Source: Lactiplantibacillus daoliensis (GTDB lineage: Bacteria > Bacillota > Bacilli > Lactobacillales > Lactobacillaceae). From it: a stretch of 64,000 nt of DNA. Below, piece by piece: positions 8,414 to 16,561 of the stretch. The translations under genes were made by a program, and so were the position numbers. The stretch is from assembly GCF_005405005.1 (NCBI RefSeq), contig NZ_BJDH01000006.1:160108-224107 (forward strand), in the 5' to 3' direction. Every line of letters starts with the position of its first letter. Within the stretch, counting starts at the first letter, position 1. The notes beneath the pieces were generated by a model. The model saw only the letters and a program-made list of their open reading frames with translations. It was not told where the DNA came from and made no database searches.

Positions 8414-10180
8414 ATGGAACGAAGAATGGCAGCACCTCGGACCGAACAGCGGGCCACGGGAAAGTTTGATTTAAAAGGTTTCTTACATTTAATTCGCCAG
8501 ACGAAGCCACGTTATTGGCAACTCTGGTTAGGATTAGCTTTAGGTTTAGTCGCTACCGGCGCGCAATTAATGGTGCCAAAGTTTGCGCAAACATTGATCA
8601 ATGGCTTTAGTCATGGGATTAACCAGACTTTATTGGGCGGTGTGATTGGGTTATTTCTATTGAGCGCGGTAATTAGTGCCGCTTCTGGAACGTTGTTAGG
8701 TATTTTTGGTGAAAATGTTGTCGCTAATTTGCGGTCAACACTATGGCACAAGCTCGTGCGGTTGCGCGTCGCCTACTTTGATGATGTGAAGACTGGTGAA
8801 ATGACATCGCGATTAGTCAATGATTCGACGCAAGTCAAAGAATTACTGGCAAACTCATTTCCACAGATGGTGACGTCATTAATGCAACTCGTTGGTGCCA
8901 TCGTGATCATGGCGCTGATGGATTGGAAAATGACCTTAGTGATGGTTATTGCAATTCCCGTTGTGTTATTGATCATGTTTCCAATTATGAAAGCTACTGG
9001 GAAGATTGGTCGGCAACGCCAAGACGCCTTGGCCGATTTTAATGGGACTGCTGATGAGACGCTGAGTGAAGTTCGCTTGGTCAAATCATCAAATGCGGAA
9101 GACTTTGAAACTGAAACAGGTGCTACCAAAATTAAACGCCTCTATCAGATTGGGCTTAAAGAAGCTATCTATGATTCCGTTGCGGGACCAGTGATGACTG
9201 CGAGCATGATGGCCTTATTTGTTGGGGTGTTAGTCTACGCCGCCGCTCGGGTTGCCAGTGGCACGATGACGATGGGGACATTAGTGTCATTTTTAATGTA
9301 TCTCTTCCAAATTATTGGACCGGCCGGCACCTTAGGTCAATTCTTTACCACTTTAGCTAAAGCGAATGGGTCGACAGAACGATTACGTGATTTGCTGAAT
9401 GAACCTGAAGAAGCATTAACTGCAGGCGTAAATCAATCAGTTGCTGATCAGACTTTAGCGATGCAACATGTGGACTTTGCTTACGCCGATGATGATCAAC
9501 CAGTTTTACGTGATGTCAATTTTGAAGCGAAGCCGAATACGGTCGTCGCTTTTGCCGGACCATCTGGCGGTGGGAAATCCACGATCTTTGGGTTACTGGA
9601 ACGTTACTATCAACCAACGGGTGGTCAGGTGACGATTGGTGATCAAAATGTCGATGACTTGAATTTGACAGATTGGCGCTCACAAATTGGGTACGTGAGT
9701 CAGGACTCGGCGATTATGGCCGGGACGATTCGGGACAATTTAACTTACGGATTAAAAACTACTTTTAGTGATGATGAATTGTGGCACGTTTTAAAATTAG
9801 CGTCTGCGGATCAATTCGTTCATGAGATGGCGGCTGGATTGGATACCCAGGTTGGTGAGCGTGGGGTAAAAGTCAGTGGTGGTCAACGACAACGTTTGGC
9901 AATTGCGCGGGCGTTCTTACGTGATCCCAAGATTTTAATGTTAGATGAAGCGACCGCAAGCTTGGATTCTGAATCCGAGGCGATGGTCCAACAGGCACTG
10001 GGTGAATTGATGAAGGGCCGGACAACGTTAGTTATTGCGCATCGCCTGAGTACGATCGTGGATGCGGATAATATTTACTTTATCGAAAATGGACATGTCA
10101 GTGGGCACGGCACACATCAAGAGTTGATGGCGAATACGCCGCTTTATCGGGACTACGTTAGGATTCAATTTAAAGACTAA
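8414..10180 (+). CDS. ABC half-exporter (permease fused to ATPase)
   Basis: A 588-residue BmrA/MsbA-type exporter half that should work as a homodimer in the membrane. Residues 1-335 hold six helices. The nucleotide-binding domain shows Walker A GPSGGGKST (about 391-399), signature VSGGQRQR (about 496), Walker B ILMLDEA and the switch His in AHRLS. It sits 29 bp behind a MarR gene and probably exports a toxic compound or drug sensed by it. The start at 8414 has GAAGAAGG upstream; an ATG 12 bp further in is possible. The stop codon lies at the left edge of structured repeat copy 1. Confidence 0.93.
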   Translation: MERRMAAPRTEQRATGKFDLKGFLHLIRQTKPRYWQLWLGLALGLVATGAQLMVPKFAQTLINGFSHGINQTLLGGVIGLFLLSAVISAASGTLLGIFGENVVANLRSTLWHKLVRLRVAYFDDVKTGEMTSRLVNDSTQVKELLANSFPQMVTSLMQLVGAIVIMALMDWKMTLVMVIAIPVVLLIMFPIMKATGKIGRQRQDALADFNGTADETLSEVRLVKSSNAEDFETETGATKIKRLYQIGLKEAIYDSVAGPVMTASMMALFVGVLVYAAARVASGTMTMGTLVSFLMYLFQIIGPAGTLGQFFTTLAKANGSTERLRDLLNEPEEALTAGVNQSVADQTLAMQHVDFAYADDDQPVLRDVNFEAKPNTVVAFAGPSGGGKSTIFGLLERYYQPTGGQVTIGDQNVDDLNLTDWRSQIGYVSQDSAIMAGTIRDNLTYGLKTTFSDDELWHVLKLASADQFVHEMAAGLDTQVGERGVKVSGGQRQRLAIARAFLRDPKILMLDEATASLDSESEAMVQQALGELMKGRTTLVIAHRLSTIVDADNIYFIENGHVSGHGTHQELMANTPLYRDYVRIQFKD

Positions 10181-10698
10181 AGGTTGCCGGCTTGTTCCAC
10201 CACATCAATAATCAGGCGGTGAAAGCTAGTCGAATACTGCCGCTTCCGGTTGTTGCTGATAACATGCGGACGAGGGAACGGTTCAAGCCTTAGGAACGTC
10301 TTGACCCTCGCCTGGAAGTTTTGCAAAAACCACAAATCTCCCAGACCGTCCGTGGTGTAAGACCGGCAAAAGACGCCGGTCAAACGCCACCTGCACGTCC
10401 GATGCTATCAGTAACAACCTCCAGCTAATCAGTGGTTTTGAGAGGATAAATCAGTTATTTATGCTTAGCAGAGTCAGTCAAAAGCGGTGTGCGGTGTCGG
10501 TAAGATTAGTCGGCGTTCCTGGCTGACTAATCTTACGGGGCAATTCAAAGACGCGTTTTGGCGGCTTTGAATTGAAATGCCAGACCGTACTGTAGCTGGC
10601 GGCGTCCCCACAGCACGCCGATTTTGACTGACGGAGCGCTGAGTTTGGACAAGTCTACTTTAGACGTAACCATTACTGGTACTAGGATAGTTGTGGTG
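10177..10698 (+). repeat. Dispersed structured non-coding repeat, copy 1
   Basis: About 520 bp, closely similar along its whole length to 14500-15022 and, in its right half, to the complement of 51787-52060. It carries nested stems: GACCGGC / GCCGGTC in the left half; a long outer stem (10474-10496 with 10609-10631); a hairpin AGATTAGTC / GACTAATCT; a perfect hairpin CAATTCAAAG / CTTTGAATTG (10541-10550 with 10565-10574); and a small CCAG / CTGG stem. Short open frames inside it are not conserved between copies. It begins exactly over the stop codon of the ABC gene. It could be a structured RNA gene or a non-autonomous mobile element; I cannot name a known family. Confidence 0.85.
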
Positions 10699-10747
10699 GT
10701 CTAAGACTTTCAACTTTGAGTTAAAGACTAAGAGCTTAAATTAATCG

Positions 10748-10776
10748 AAAAGGCGACCAACTTGGCCGCTTTTTTC
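10748..10776 (+). terminator. Terminator before the LacI regulator
   Basis: AAAAGGCGACCA / TGGCCGCTTTTTT hairpin with a three-base loop and a T-run. It lies downstream of repeat copy 1 and the ABC exporter. Confidence 0.7.
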
Positions 10777-10808
10777 GTATAATGGGACCAAGAAAGCGGG
10801 GTGGCTTG

Positions 10809-11771
10809 ATGGCAACCATTTTTGATATTGCGCACTTAGCCCAAACGTCTAAATCAACGGTTTCACGCGTGGTCAGCGGTAATGGCTATGTGAGTGCGGA
10901 AACCCGTAAGCGGATATTGGCCGCGATGACGGAACTCCACTATGTTCCGAGTCAAATTGCGCGTCAGATGCGGTCGCAACGGACACAGACGATTGGTTTT
11001 TTGATGAGTGGCTATACACCTGTAGCGGGGGATTATGTGAATTATTTTTCCAAGATTGCGCAAACTTACCAGTATCGCGTTAATATTTATCAGACGCCCA
11101 CAGCAGCTGATGAACTCAATGCATTGAATCAGTTAATGACCCATGAATGGGATGCAGCTTTTATCTTAACGCGTCGAAATTCATGGGAAAAGCTTGTCCC
11201 ATATGCGCAGTTTGGCCCATTAGCAACCTGGCAACGGCTGGATTCGGACCAAATCTACTCGTCGTATGTGGATCATTATCCACTATATCAAAAAATTTTA
11301 GCGTACTTGGCAGCACAAGGTATCACAGAAATTGGACACGTCTTCAATTCGGCAACGGCGGTAAATACGCAGGCCCGTTTGCGGGCGATTAAAGTTTTTC
11401 AACTGAATCATCCGACTATTGACCAGCGCTGGCAACTCTTTTATCCAACCCAGGAACATGCTGGGGCGGATGCTGCGGAGAAATGGTTGGCATTGCCACA
11501 CCCCCCAAGAGCGGTTGTCGTTTATGCCGATTATGTGGCGGCTGAATTTATGGCGACATTACGTGCACATGGCAAATCGGTGCCAGCGGATTGTCGCGTA
11601 TTTGGGTTTGATAACAGTGAGTTTGGCCGCTTGATGGATTTGACAACGGTGGATGCTCAGTTAAAGGTTCAGGCGGAAAATGCTTTTCGTTACCTTTATA
11701 ATCAAAGTCATCAGGCTAATTTAGCTTTTGAAAAATTACACCCCCGCCTTGTCTTTCGTTCGACTTGTTAA
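10809..11771 (+). CDS. LacI-family transcriptional regulator
   Basis: A 320-residue LacI/GalR-type regulator. The N-terminal DNA-binding part reads TIFDIAHLAQTSKSTVSRVV, with the hinge helix near YVPSQIARQMRS (about residues 50-60); a periplasmic-binding-protein-like sugar domain follows. The ATG at 10809 was preferred over the one at 10782 because AAGCGGGGTGG lies before it and the family begins there. It is directly upstream of a GH4 phospho-glucosidase, whose promoter holds a palindrome, so a phosphorylated beta- or alpha-glucoside is a plausible effector. The C-terminus is slightly short for the family. Confidence 0.92.
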   Translation: MATIFDIAHLAQTSKSTVSRVVSGNGYVSAETRKRILAAMTELHYVPSQIARQMRSQRTQTIGFLMSGYTPVAGDYVNYFSKIAQTYQYRVNIYQTPTAADELNALNQLMTHEWDAAFILTRRNSWEKLVPYAQFGPLATWQRLDSDQIYSSYVDHYPLYQKILAYLAAQGITEIGHVFNSATAVNTQARLRAIKVFQLNHPTIDQRWQLFYPTQEHAGADAAEKWLALPHPPRAVVVYADYVAAEFMATLRAHGKSVPADCRVFGFDNSEFGRLMDLTTVDAQLKVQAENAFRYLYNQSHQANLAFEKLHPRLVFRSTC

Positions 11772-11788
11772 AAATGGCTGGTTCTTGC

Positions 11789-11819
11789 TTGACATGGGAA
11801 CATTCCCACAGACTATCCT
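11789..11819 (+). promoter_or_regulatory. Promoter with embedded palindromic operator for the GH4 gene
   Basis: A -35 TTGACA (11789-11794) is followed by a perfect palindrome TGGGAA-CA-TTCCCA (11795-11808) and a -10-like TATCCT (11814-11819). An operator between the -35 and -10 boxes is a classic position for repression, most simply by the adjacent LacI-type protein. Confidence 0.6.
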
Positions 11820-11859
11820 ACAGTTAGTAAAAAATACTCAACTAATGGAGGTCAGTAAT

Positions 11860-13257
11860 ATGTCACGGAATGCTTTGAAGTTAGTCACAATTGGTGGTGG
11901 TTCCAGCTATACGCCAGAATTAATTGAAGGTTACATTAAGCGGCAAGCGCAATTGCCAATTAAGGAAATTTGGCTAGTCGATGTGGAAGCTGGATTAGAA
12001 AAGTTAAACATTGTTGGGGCGATGGCTAAACGAATGGTCAAAACGGCCGGCTTAGATTGGGAAGTGCATTTAACCTTAGATCGGCGCACCGCACTGAAAG
12101 ACGCTGACTTTGTTTCAACGCAATTCCGGGTCGGATTGTTGCCAGCTCGAATTAAAGATGAACGGATTCCTAATTACTATGGGATGATTGGACAGGAAAC
12201 CAATGGTGCGGGTGGCATTTTTAAGGCCTTTCGAACCGTGCCGGTCATTTTGGACATCGTTAAAGATATGCAAGAACTGTGTCCGGATGCTTGGCTGATT
12301 AACTTTACGAATCCGAGTGGCATGATTACGGAAGCCATTAAAACATATGGTCACTGGGACAAGGTCATCGGGCTTTGCAATGTACCTGTGATGGCAATGT
12401 CGAGTGAACCAGAATTAATTCACAAAACATTAGATGAATTAACGTATAAATTTGCCGGCCTTGATCATTTTCATTGGCACCGCGTCTGGGATAACACTGG
12501 CCAAGAAGTGACAATGCAAATTGTTGATAAACTTTTTGGTGATGAAGATGCAGGGTTGCCGACTAATATTTTCGATGTGCCATTTTTTAAAGATCAACTC
12601 GAAAATATGCGGATGATTCCATGTGGCTACCATCGCTATTATTACCGGCAAGAAGAGATGTTGGCACATGGCCTGGCCGAATATCGGGATAACGCGACCC
12701 GTGCACAGCAGGTGACGAAGATTGAAACTGAATTATTCGAGCTGTATAAAGATCCTAATTTGGATTATAAGCCGAAACAGTTGGCTGAACGCGGTGGGGC
12801 CCATTACTCGGATGCGGCGTGCGAAGCGATGGCATCGATTTATCAAGATAAGAAGACTCATATGGTTGTTTCTACCTTAAATCAGGGTGCGGTTCCTGAT
12901 TTGCCAAGTGATCACGTCTTTGAAGTCTCTGCCCAAATTGGTGCCGCGGGGGCAGTGCCGATGGCATTTGGTCATTTCCAACCAGCTGAACGGGGCTGGT
13001 TACAGTTAATGAAAAATATGGAATTGGTGATTGTTGAAGCTGCGGCGACTGGCAATTACGGGTTGGCCTTACAAGCGTTCACCATGAATCCGTTAATTCC
13101 AGCCGGTGCCACTGCTAAGCGAGTCCTAGATGAAATGCTGGTTGCGCATCGAAATTATTTACCACAATTTACGGACAAAATTACTGAGCTACTGGCTGCT
13201 GGCGTGACGGTTCAAGATAAGGTTGCTGCTGAATTGACTGAACTGGTCCCGGTATAG
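11860..13257 (+). CDS. Family 4 glycosidase (6-phospho-glucosidase type)
   Basis: A 465-residue cytosolic GH4 enzyme. These use NAD+ and a divalent metal (usually Mn2+) to cleave phosphorylated glucosides by an oxidation-elimination route. Visible are the dinucleotide-binding start TIGGGSSYTPELIEG, the substrate loop TNPSGMITEA, the metal-binding Cys in GLCNVP and the metal His region HFHWHR. Its length agrees with the 6-phospho-beta-glucosidase branch. The ATG at 11860 follows GGAGG; the open frame extends further upstream into lacI but lacks a start signal there. No PTS gene is adjacent, so its substrate must come from a transporter elsewhere. Confidence 0.92.
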   Translation: MSRNALKLVTIGGGSSYTPELIEGYIKRQAQLPIKEIWLVDVEAGLEKLNIVGAMAKRMVKTAGLDWEVHLTLDRRTALKDADFVSTQFRVGLLPARIKDERIPNYYGMIGQETNGAGGIFKAFRTVPVILDIVKDMQELCPDAWLINFTNPSGMITEAIKTYGHWDKVIGLCNVPVMAMSSEPELIHKTLDELTYKFAGLDHFHWHRVWDNTGQEVTMQIVDKLFGDEDAGLPTNIFDVPFFKDQLENMRMIPCGYHRYYYRQEEMLAHGLAEYRDNATRAQQVTKIETELFELYKDPNLDYKPKQLAERGGAHYSDAACEAMASIYQDKKTHMVVSTLNQGAVPDLPSDHVFEVSAQIGAAGAVPMAFGHFQPAERGWLQLMKNMELVIVEAAATGNYGLALQAFTMNPLIPAGATAKRVLDEMLVAHRNYLPQFTDKITELLAAGVTVQDKVAAELTELVPV

Positions 13258-13342
13258 CGTTAGTGACAAACCGATTAGTCGCATTTTGAGCCTGACAATT
13301 ATAAAATTAACTTACAATTCTTAATTGTGAGGCGGCAATAAA

Positions 13343-13645
13343 ATGGTCATGCGAGATTTAACGATTGGCACCAAGGTTGGTTTAGAGCTGCTGACTAATA
13401 AATGGCACGCTTTGACGCTCTGTAATTTAACAGCCACACCGGTGGATTTTATGGTCCTTCGTAATCGGGTCCGTGGCATTTCAACCCTCAAGTTACTCAC
13501 GGTGTTAGCGAAGTTGGAACAGCTGGGTTTAGTCGTTTCGACGCCAGACTATGCCTATGGACTGACGAGCGAAGGGGTTATTTTAAAGCGAGATTTAGCT
13601 CATTTAGAAGCCTGGGGCAACCGGGTGATTACCGAAATGGCTTAA
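13343..13645 (+). CDS. HxlR-like winged-helix regulator
   Basis: A 100-residue protein with the HxlR/YodB layout: ELLTNKWHALTLCNL (first helices), a recognition region RNRVRGISTLKLLTVLAKLEQLGLV and the wing YGLTSEGVIL. HxlR proteins bind DNA as dimers and often sense thiol-reactive compounds, but the usual N-terminal Cys is not present; the single Cys is in the second helix. GTGAGGCGG precedes the start. It is a single gene closed by a strong bidirectional terminator; its target is unknown. Confidence 0.8.
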   Translation: MVMRDLTIGTKVGLELLTNKWHALTLCNLTATPVDFMVLRNRVRGISTLKLLTVLAKLEQLGLVVSTPDYAYGLTSEGVILKRDLAHLEAWGNRVITEMA

Positions 13646-13650
13646 GCCAA

Positions 13651-13700
13651 AAAAGACTCAGCTTGATTTCACATTCAATCAAGCTGAGTCTTTTGTCATT
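13651..13700. terminator. Bidirectional terminator between HxlR-like and SGNH genes
   Basis: Perfect 18-bp inverted repeat (arms 13651-13668 and 13677-13694) with A-run and T-run ends, between convergent genes. Confidence 0.9.
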
Positions 13701-14398
13701 TATTTAGCATATTTGGTCAAGACTGGTCCGACTGTTGCAACGTATTCACGGTCGCCTAAGTTGTTAGGATGTAGGTTGTCGTCTGCAAACCAATTATCGT
13801 TATCTTGACTGACGTAGAGCCAATCAACGAGGTGCACATTGGGATATTTCTTTGCGGCCGTGGCAATTAGGCGGTTGTTGCTATCTTGCCAAGCCTTATT
13901 GGGGACTCGCGTATTGACCCAGAAGATCTCGTGGTCAGCCCCGATTTGGTCAATGATCCCATCAATAGTTGCGGCATCAGTTGGGCCATTGGTGCCTAAA
14001 TTGATTAAGACATTTTTGGCCATGGCATGATCCGCCTGCAACTGGGTAATGATGGCGGGCGCCGCCGAGACTTGGCGACCAATCTTGGCATTCACGTTAA
14101 AACTGCCAATGACTTCTTTTAAATTACTGGTCGTCCGAACCATGATGGAATCGCCAATACCAGTGACTTTTAGTTGTTTTAGTGTGTTGATTTGGGTGGT
14201 AGATAGTTGATATTTCTCACCAAGTTTAGAATTGGCAACGGTCCGGCGATCGTCCTTAGTCTGCGTGTGACCAGTCATAAAGTTTCCAATGGTGATGACG
14301 CGTTGTTTGATGGCTGGTGTTGGGATGATTAAGGCGCCACCGATAAAGATTACTGCGAAAATACCGACTAACCAATAAATTAATTTTTGATGTTTCAT
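13700..14398 (-). CDS. Membrane-anchored SGNH hydrolase / O-acetyltransferase-like domain
   Basis: A 232-residue protein with one N-terminal membrane helix (about 8-27) and an extracellular SGNH domain. The nucleophile block is GIGDSIM, the Asn block is NLGTNGP and the Asp-His pair is in DDNLHPNN. This matches the C-terminal domain of OatA-type peptidoglycan O-acetyltransferases, here without the acyltransferase membrane domain. It may be an esterase or a partner of a separate transporter. AAGGAGA precedes the ATG. It is a single gene ending at a bidirectional terminator. Confidence 0.88.
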   Translation of the reverse strand: MKHQKLIYWLVGIFAVIFIGGALIIPTPAIKQRVITIGNFMTGHTQTKDDRRTVANSKLGEKYQLSTTQINTLKQLKVTGIGDSIMVRTTSNLKEVIGSFNVNAKIGRQVSAAPAIITQLQADHAMAKNVLINLGTNGPTDAATIDGIIDQIGADHEIFWVNTRVPNKAWQDSNNRLIATAAKKYPNVHLVDWLYVSQDNDNWFADDNLHPNNLGDREYVATVGPVLTKYAK

Positions 14399-14499
14399 TT
14401 ATTTTCTCCTTATTAGACGTTCTTAGATTAGCTTAGTCATGGAGAACTGTCAATTCCGCTTGATGACGTATTTGATAGCGGTTACTTTATGCTTGCTAT

Positions 14500-15022
14500 C
14501 TAAAGGTTGCCGGTATGCGCCACTACGTCAATAATTAGGCGGTGAAGATTGGCCGATTACTGCTGCTTTCGGTTGCTGCCGATAGCATGCGGACGAGGAA
14601 TCGGTTCAAGCCTCAGAAACGTCTTGAACCTCGCCCGGAAGCTTTGCAAAAAACCGCAAATCTCCCAGATCGTCCGTGGTGTAAGGCCGGCAAGAAACGC
14701 CGGTCAAACACCACCTGCACGTCCGATACTATCAGCAACAACCTCCAGCTAAGTTAGTGGTTTTGAGGGGATAAATCAGTTAATTACGTTTAGCAGAGTC
14801 AGTCGAAAGCGGTGTGCAGTGTCGGCAAGATTGGTCGGCGTTTTTAGCTGACTGATCTTGCGGGGCACTTCAAAGACGTGGTTTTCCGGCTTTGAAGTGA
14901 GGCGACAGACCGTCCTTTGGCTGGCGCCGTCCCCCACAGCACACCGCTTTCGACTGACGGAGCGCTGAGTTTGGGCAAGGCTACTTTAGATGTGACGGTT
15001 ACTGGGACTGTGATATTTGTGA
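14500..15022 (+). repeat. Dispersed structured non-coding repeat, copy 2
   Basis: Same length and order of stems as copy 1 (10177-10698), with many scattered differences. The outer stem (14799-14821 with 14935-14957) is nearly perfect here, and the inner hairpin CACTTCAAAG / CTTTGAAGTG (14866-14875 with 14890-14899) keeps pairing although both arms differ from copy 1. GTGGTG / CACCAC around GCCGGC / GCCGGT is also kept. Two overlapping open frames of 67-71 codons inside it are not supported as genes. It lies downstream of the divergent SGNH gene start and ends about 80 bp before the EamA gene. Confidence 0.85.
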
Positions 15023-15099
15023 TGTTTTTGAGTCTACCCCTTGGAAAGCAAGCAGTGTCTTGTTAGACTGAATTCAAAGCAAGTCAGAGGGGTGGTCAC

Positions 15100-16002
15100 G
15101 TGCAAAAAAAGACAGTCGGGTTGATCCTAGCAAGTGTGGGACCATTTTTATGGGGGAGTTCAGGGACAGTTGCCCAACATCTATTCAATACCACGGCAAT
15201 TTCACCGATGTGGTTAGTTTCGATTCGGATGCTTGTTTCTGGGGTATTGTTAATTTTATACGGTCTGAGTCGGCGCACACCTGTGTTTGAAGTCTTTCAT
15301 CATCCACGCGCCGCAGTTAAATTGGTGGCGTTCAGTCTGTTGGGGATGGCATCGGTACAGTTGACTTATTTTATGGCTATTAGCACCGGTAACGCAGCCA
15401 CGGCAGCGATTCTACAATTCTTGTCACCAGTTATCATTATTATTTTTTTAGCATTGGTGAATTGGGCGTGGCCAAGTAAAATTGATGTTATTTCGGTGAT
15501 TTCAGCGATTTTGGGGACGATTTTAATCGTCACTGAAGGTCACTTGAATTCGTTAGCATTACCATTAGCGGCACTGATTTGGGGCTTATTAGCCGCAGTT
15601 GGTGCGGCCGTTTACACCTTAATGCCCCAAACGTTACTGAAAACCTATGGTTCAATCGCGATCGTAGGTTGGTCGATGTTGATTGGTGGGGTGATTGTAT
15701 CCGTCGCAACGCAAGCTTGGCGGCATATGCCAACATTGTCACCGGTGGCTTGGTTTGAAGTCGCCTTTGTCGTGATTTTTGGCACGATGTTGGCCTATTT
15801 ATTCTTCCTACAAAGTTTGGAAGCAATTATGCCCACCACTGCCAGCGTGTTAGGGGCGATTGAACCCTTGGCGGCTACCATTTTAAGTGTACTGTTTTTA
15901 AATGTCAGTTTTAATTTTTATGGTATCTTAGGGGCCGTCATGATTGTCGGCGTGACGATGTTACAGTTCATGGCCGCCAAGCAGGCTGGTTTCAGTGATT
16001 AA
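15100..16002 (+). CDS. EamA/DMT-family transporter
   Basis: A 300-residue membrane protein with ten predicted helices arranged as two EamA repeats, the drug/metabolite transporter layout (RhaT/YdcZ-like exporters of amino acids or metabolites). Signature stretches are SGTVAQHLF in helix 1 and [20 protein letters not shown] in the second repeat. It starts with GTG behind AGAGGGGTGG. The arsenate-reductase-like gene begins 28 bp after its stop, so the two may be cotranscribed. The substrate is unknown; the neighbour alone is weak evidence for arsenic export. Confidence 0.88.
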   Translation: MQKKTVGLILASVGPFLWGSSGTVAQHLFNTTAISPMWLVSIRMLVSGVLLILYGLSRRTPVFEVFHHPRAAVKLVAFSLLGMASVQLTYFMAISTGNAATAAILQFLSPVIIIIFLALVNWAWPSKIDVISVISAILGTILIVTEGHLNSLALPLAALIWGLLAAVGAAVYTLMPQTLLKTYGSIAIVGWSMLIGGVIVSVATQAWRHMPTLSPVAWFEVAFVVIFGTMLAYLFFLQSLEAIMPTTASVLGAIEPLAATILSVLFLNVSFNFYGILGAVMIVGVTMLQFMAAKQAGFSD

Positions 16003-16030
16003 CTCAAATAAAATAAATGAGGAAAAACAG

Positions 16031-16441
16031 ATGACCCAACTTTATTTTTTATGTACGGGTAACTCTTGTCGCAGTCAGATGGCGGAAGGATTTGCTAAAC
16101 AATTATTACCACAGGCTTGGACGATTCAATCCGCGGGCGTCGAAAGGCACGGTCTGAATCCACGGGCAGTTGAAGTGATGGCCGAGGTGGGAATTGATAT
16201 TTCACAGCAACAATCAAAATTAATTGATCCGACTTACCTCAAGCAATGTGATTTGATTGTGACGCTTTGTGGGGATGCTCGTGATCGTTGTCCGGTAACG
16301 CCACCCAGCGTGAAAAAGTTGCACTGGCCGTTACCTGATCCTGCACAAGCAAACGGGACACCGGCGGAACAGTTGGCCGTCTTTCGACAAGTGCGTGACG
16401 AAATTAAAACAAAAGTGCAATCTTTGGTTGTGCGCGATTAA
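16031..16441 (+). CDS. arsC: Thioredoxin-coupled arsenate reductase / LMW phosphatase fold
   Basis: A 136-residue protein of the low-molecular-weight phosphatase fold. The P-loop CTGNSCRSQ carries the nucleophilic Cys, and a second Cys pair occurs in [12 protein letters not shown]. This three-Cys pattern (about residues 8, 78 and 85) is that of the Staphylococcus-type arsenate reductase, which passes a disulfide along these residues to thioredoxin. The ATG at 16031 follows GAGGAAAAA. No ArsB or ArsR is next to it; the partner is an EamA transporter. The fold is certain; arsenate as the natural substrate is likely but inferred. Confidence 0.88.
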   Translation: MTQLYFLCTGNSCRSQMAEGFAKQLLPQAWTIQSAGVERHGLNPRAVEVMAEVGIDISQQQSKLIDPTYLKQCDLIVTLCGDARDRCPVTPPSVKKLHWPLPDPAQANGTPAEQLAVFRQVRDEIKTKVQSLVVRD

Positions 16442-16561
16442 AGTTGTATTAATGGTAAAAATAAAGTAAATCTTTCTCTAACGATTTGTGGTCGACCTAT
16501 TGAATTCAGGGTTGACCGTAGCGTATACTTTTCATGAGAATACGCTATGGAGGAGATCAGA

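Noticed and set aside
14542..14757. Two overlapping 67-71-codon frames inside repeat copy 2
   Set aside because: They are not open in copy 1, have no ribosome site, and lie over conserved stems, so the conservation is structural and not coding.
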